Assembly: GCA_900541415.1 (NCBI GenBank)
Contig: UQJP01000003.1
Coordinates: 105,859-169,858 of the forward strand
DNA length: 64,000 bases
Source: an uncultured Odoribacter sp.
GTDB lineage: Bacteria; Bacteroidota; Bacteroidia; Bacteroidales; Marinifilaceae
Reading direction: 5' to 3'
The translations under genes and the position numbers were made by a program. Below are positions 63,526 through 64,000 of the stretch, piece after piece; positions within the stretch are counted from its first letter, which is position 1, and every line of letters starts with the position of its first letter. The notes below the pieces were generated by a model. The model did no database searches and had not been told where the DNA came from. It saw only the letters and a program-made list of their open reading frames with translations.

Positions 63526-63930
63526 TTATTCAGAACGAGTATTGCACCATACATTGCACATAATACACTGCTTTTCGCCAGAATCTTTACATTCAGTACT
63601 ATAACAATATAACGTCACACGTTTACTGGCATATTCCATCCCAAAATCATAAGTTTTTCCATCCGCTGCCGCAGTAACTTTCCCATTTCGATCTGCTGTA
63701 TATTTTTCATCCCACTGTTTAGAATATGGACGTCCCGTTGTAATTTGCCCTCCATTTTTAGGACAAGCCTTTGCGATAGCTGCCATATCATTTTCTCCCC
63801 CTTCTGCTAATGCCTCGATATTTGCCCAAAAAGCTTTAAAATTCTTACCTTCCGGCATTATCCGGCACAGATTAAAAGTAATTCCACATAGGAAAACTAT
63901 TGACACCATTATTAAAATTTTCTTCTTCAT
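63526..63930 (-). CDS. NVEALA-family secreted cysteine-rich protein
   Basis: 134 residues. An N-terminal hydrophobic helix (KKKILIMVSIVFLCGITFNL) is followed by the family motif in WANIEALAEGGEND: NIEALA at 37-42, a conservative form of NVEALA. The rest is small and polar, with C56 and a C-terminal cluster C109, C114, C122, C125, C129 (CIMCNVWC). NVEALA proteins are short, often multi-copy products of Bacteroidales with unknown role; the motif may be a processing or export signal, as in leader peptides. It leads the minus-strand cassette. Further copies may lie beyond the window. Confidence 0.8.
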   Translation of the reverse strand: MKKKILIMVSIVFLCGITFNLCRIMPEGKNFKAFWANIEALAEGGENDMAAIAKACPKNGGQITTGRPYSKQWDEKYTADRNGKVTAAADGKTYDFGMEYASKRVTLYCYSTECKDSGEKQCIMCNVWCNTRSE

Positions 63931-64000
63931 ACCATTTAAATTATTTCCAATATTTATTACAATTATATGCTATTATTTATATATTATTTTTATGTAAAAA

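Noticed and set aside
1..64000. CRISPR arrays, tRNA or rRNA genes, prophage or insertion sequences
   Set aside because: Reading the gaps showed no regularly spaced repeats, no tRNA-like cloverleaf with T-loop, and no transposase or phage protein. A dedicated tRNA scan would be decisive and was not possible here.

Overview
The window is a chromosomal segment of a Bacteroidota bacterium. The evidence is the promoter style (TAnnTTTG -7 elements at several starts), the SusC/SusD pairs, BACON, PCMD and NVEALA families, surface lipoproteins with acidic residues after the lipobox cysteine, and the general lack of strong Shine-Dalgarno sites. Gene content and protein flavour suggest Bacteroidales, perhaps an Odoribacter/Butyricimonas relative; the genus is a guess from memory. 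I saw no rRNA, tRNA, CRISPR array, transposase or phage gene.

Bases 1-26979 are mostly housekeeping: a truncated DUF5686 outer-membrane protein; arabinose-5-phosphate isomerase (Kdo/LPS supply) divergent from recQ; an HPP-like membrane protein; a GNAT-like protein; gpsA and lysS; recJ-recR; cytidine deaminase; a LysM glucosaminidase; a DUF4199/GT2 pair; an acyl-ACP thioesterase with murB; an rRNA m5C methylase with prmA; lysC-lysA; and a sirtuin with rlmD. An AT-rich orphan lipoprotein with its own terminator sits between lysA and the sirtuin.

Bases 26980-53617 are the accessory centre: a noncoding leader of about 0.86 kb, then twelve co-oriented genes with tiny gaps. They encode three fasciclin (FAS1) lipoproteins, two SusC/SusD pairs, a lipoprotein with an M60-peptidase-like fold that has lost its zinc motif, a calycin-like/PCMD lipoprotein, two Calx-beta lipoproteins (one with a discoidin domain), and, behind a strong internal terminator, an apparently active M60 metallopeptidase with BACON and discoidin domains. 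There is no glycoside hydrolase and no local regulator. The inferred role is capture and cleavage of a host or dietary glycoprotein (mucin-like) rather than of a plain polysaccharide.

Bases 53618-61792 hold Dps, a secreted alpha/beta esterase, the fluoride channel FluC, a DUF5077/DUF3472 secreted protein, an S9 dipeptidyl-peptidase-like enzyme, a small unknown protein and ATP-dependent PEP carboxykinase. Bases 61800-64000 hold an AT-rich minus-strand cassette: an NVEALA-family cysteine-rich secreted protein, a 6-bladed beta-propeller lipoprotein and a thioredoxin-like CxxC lipoprotein, which look like one small export or adhesion system.

Gene starts were moved inward from the longest reading frame where a promoter, a terminator or an ATG made the longer version unlikely (recQ, the HPP-like gene, gpsA, recJ, the DUF4199 gene, the sirtuin, the third FAS1 gene, M60, dps, S9).
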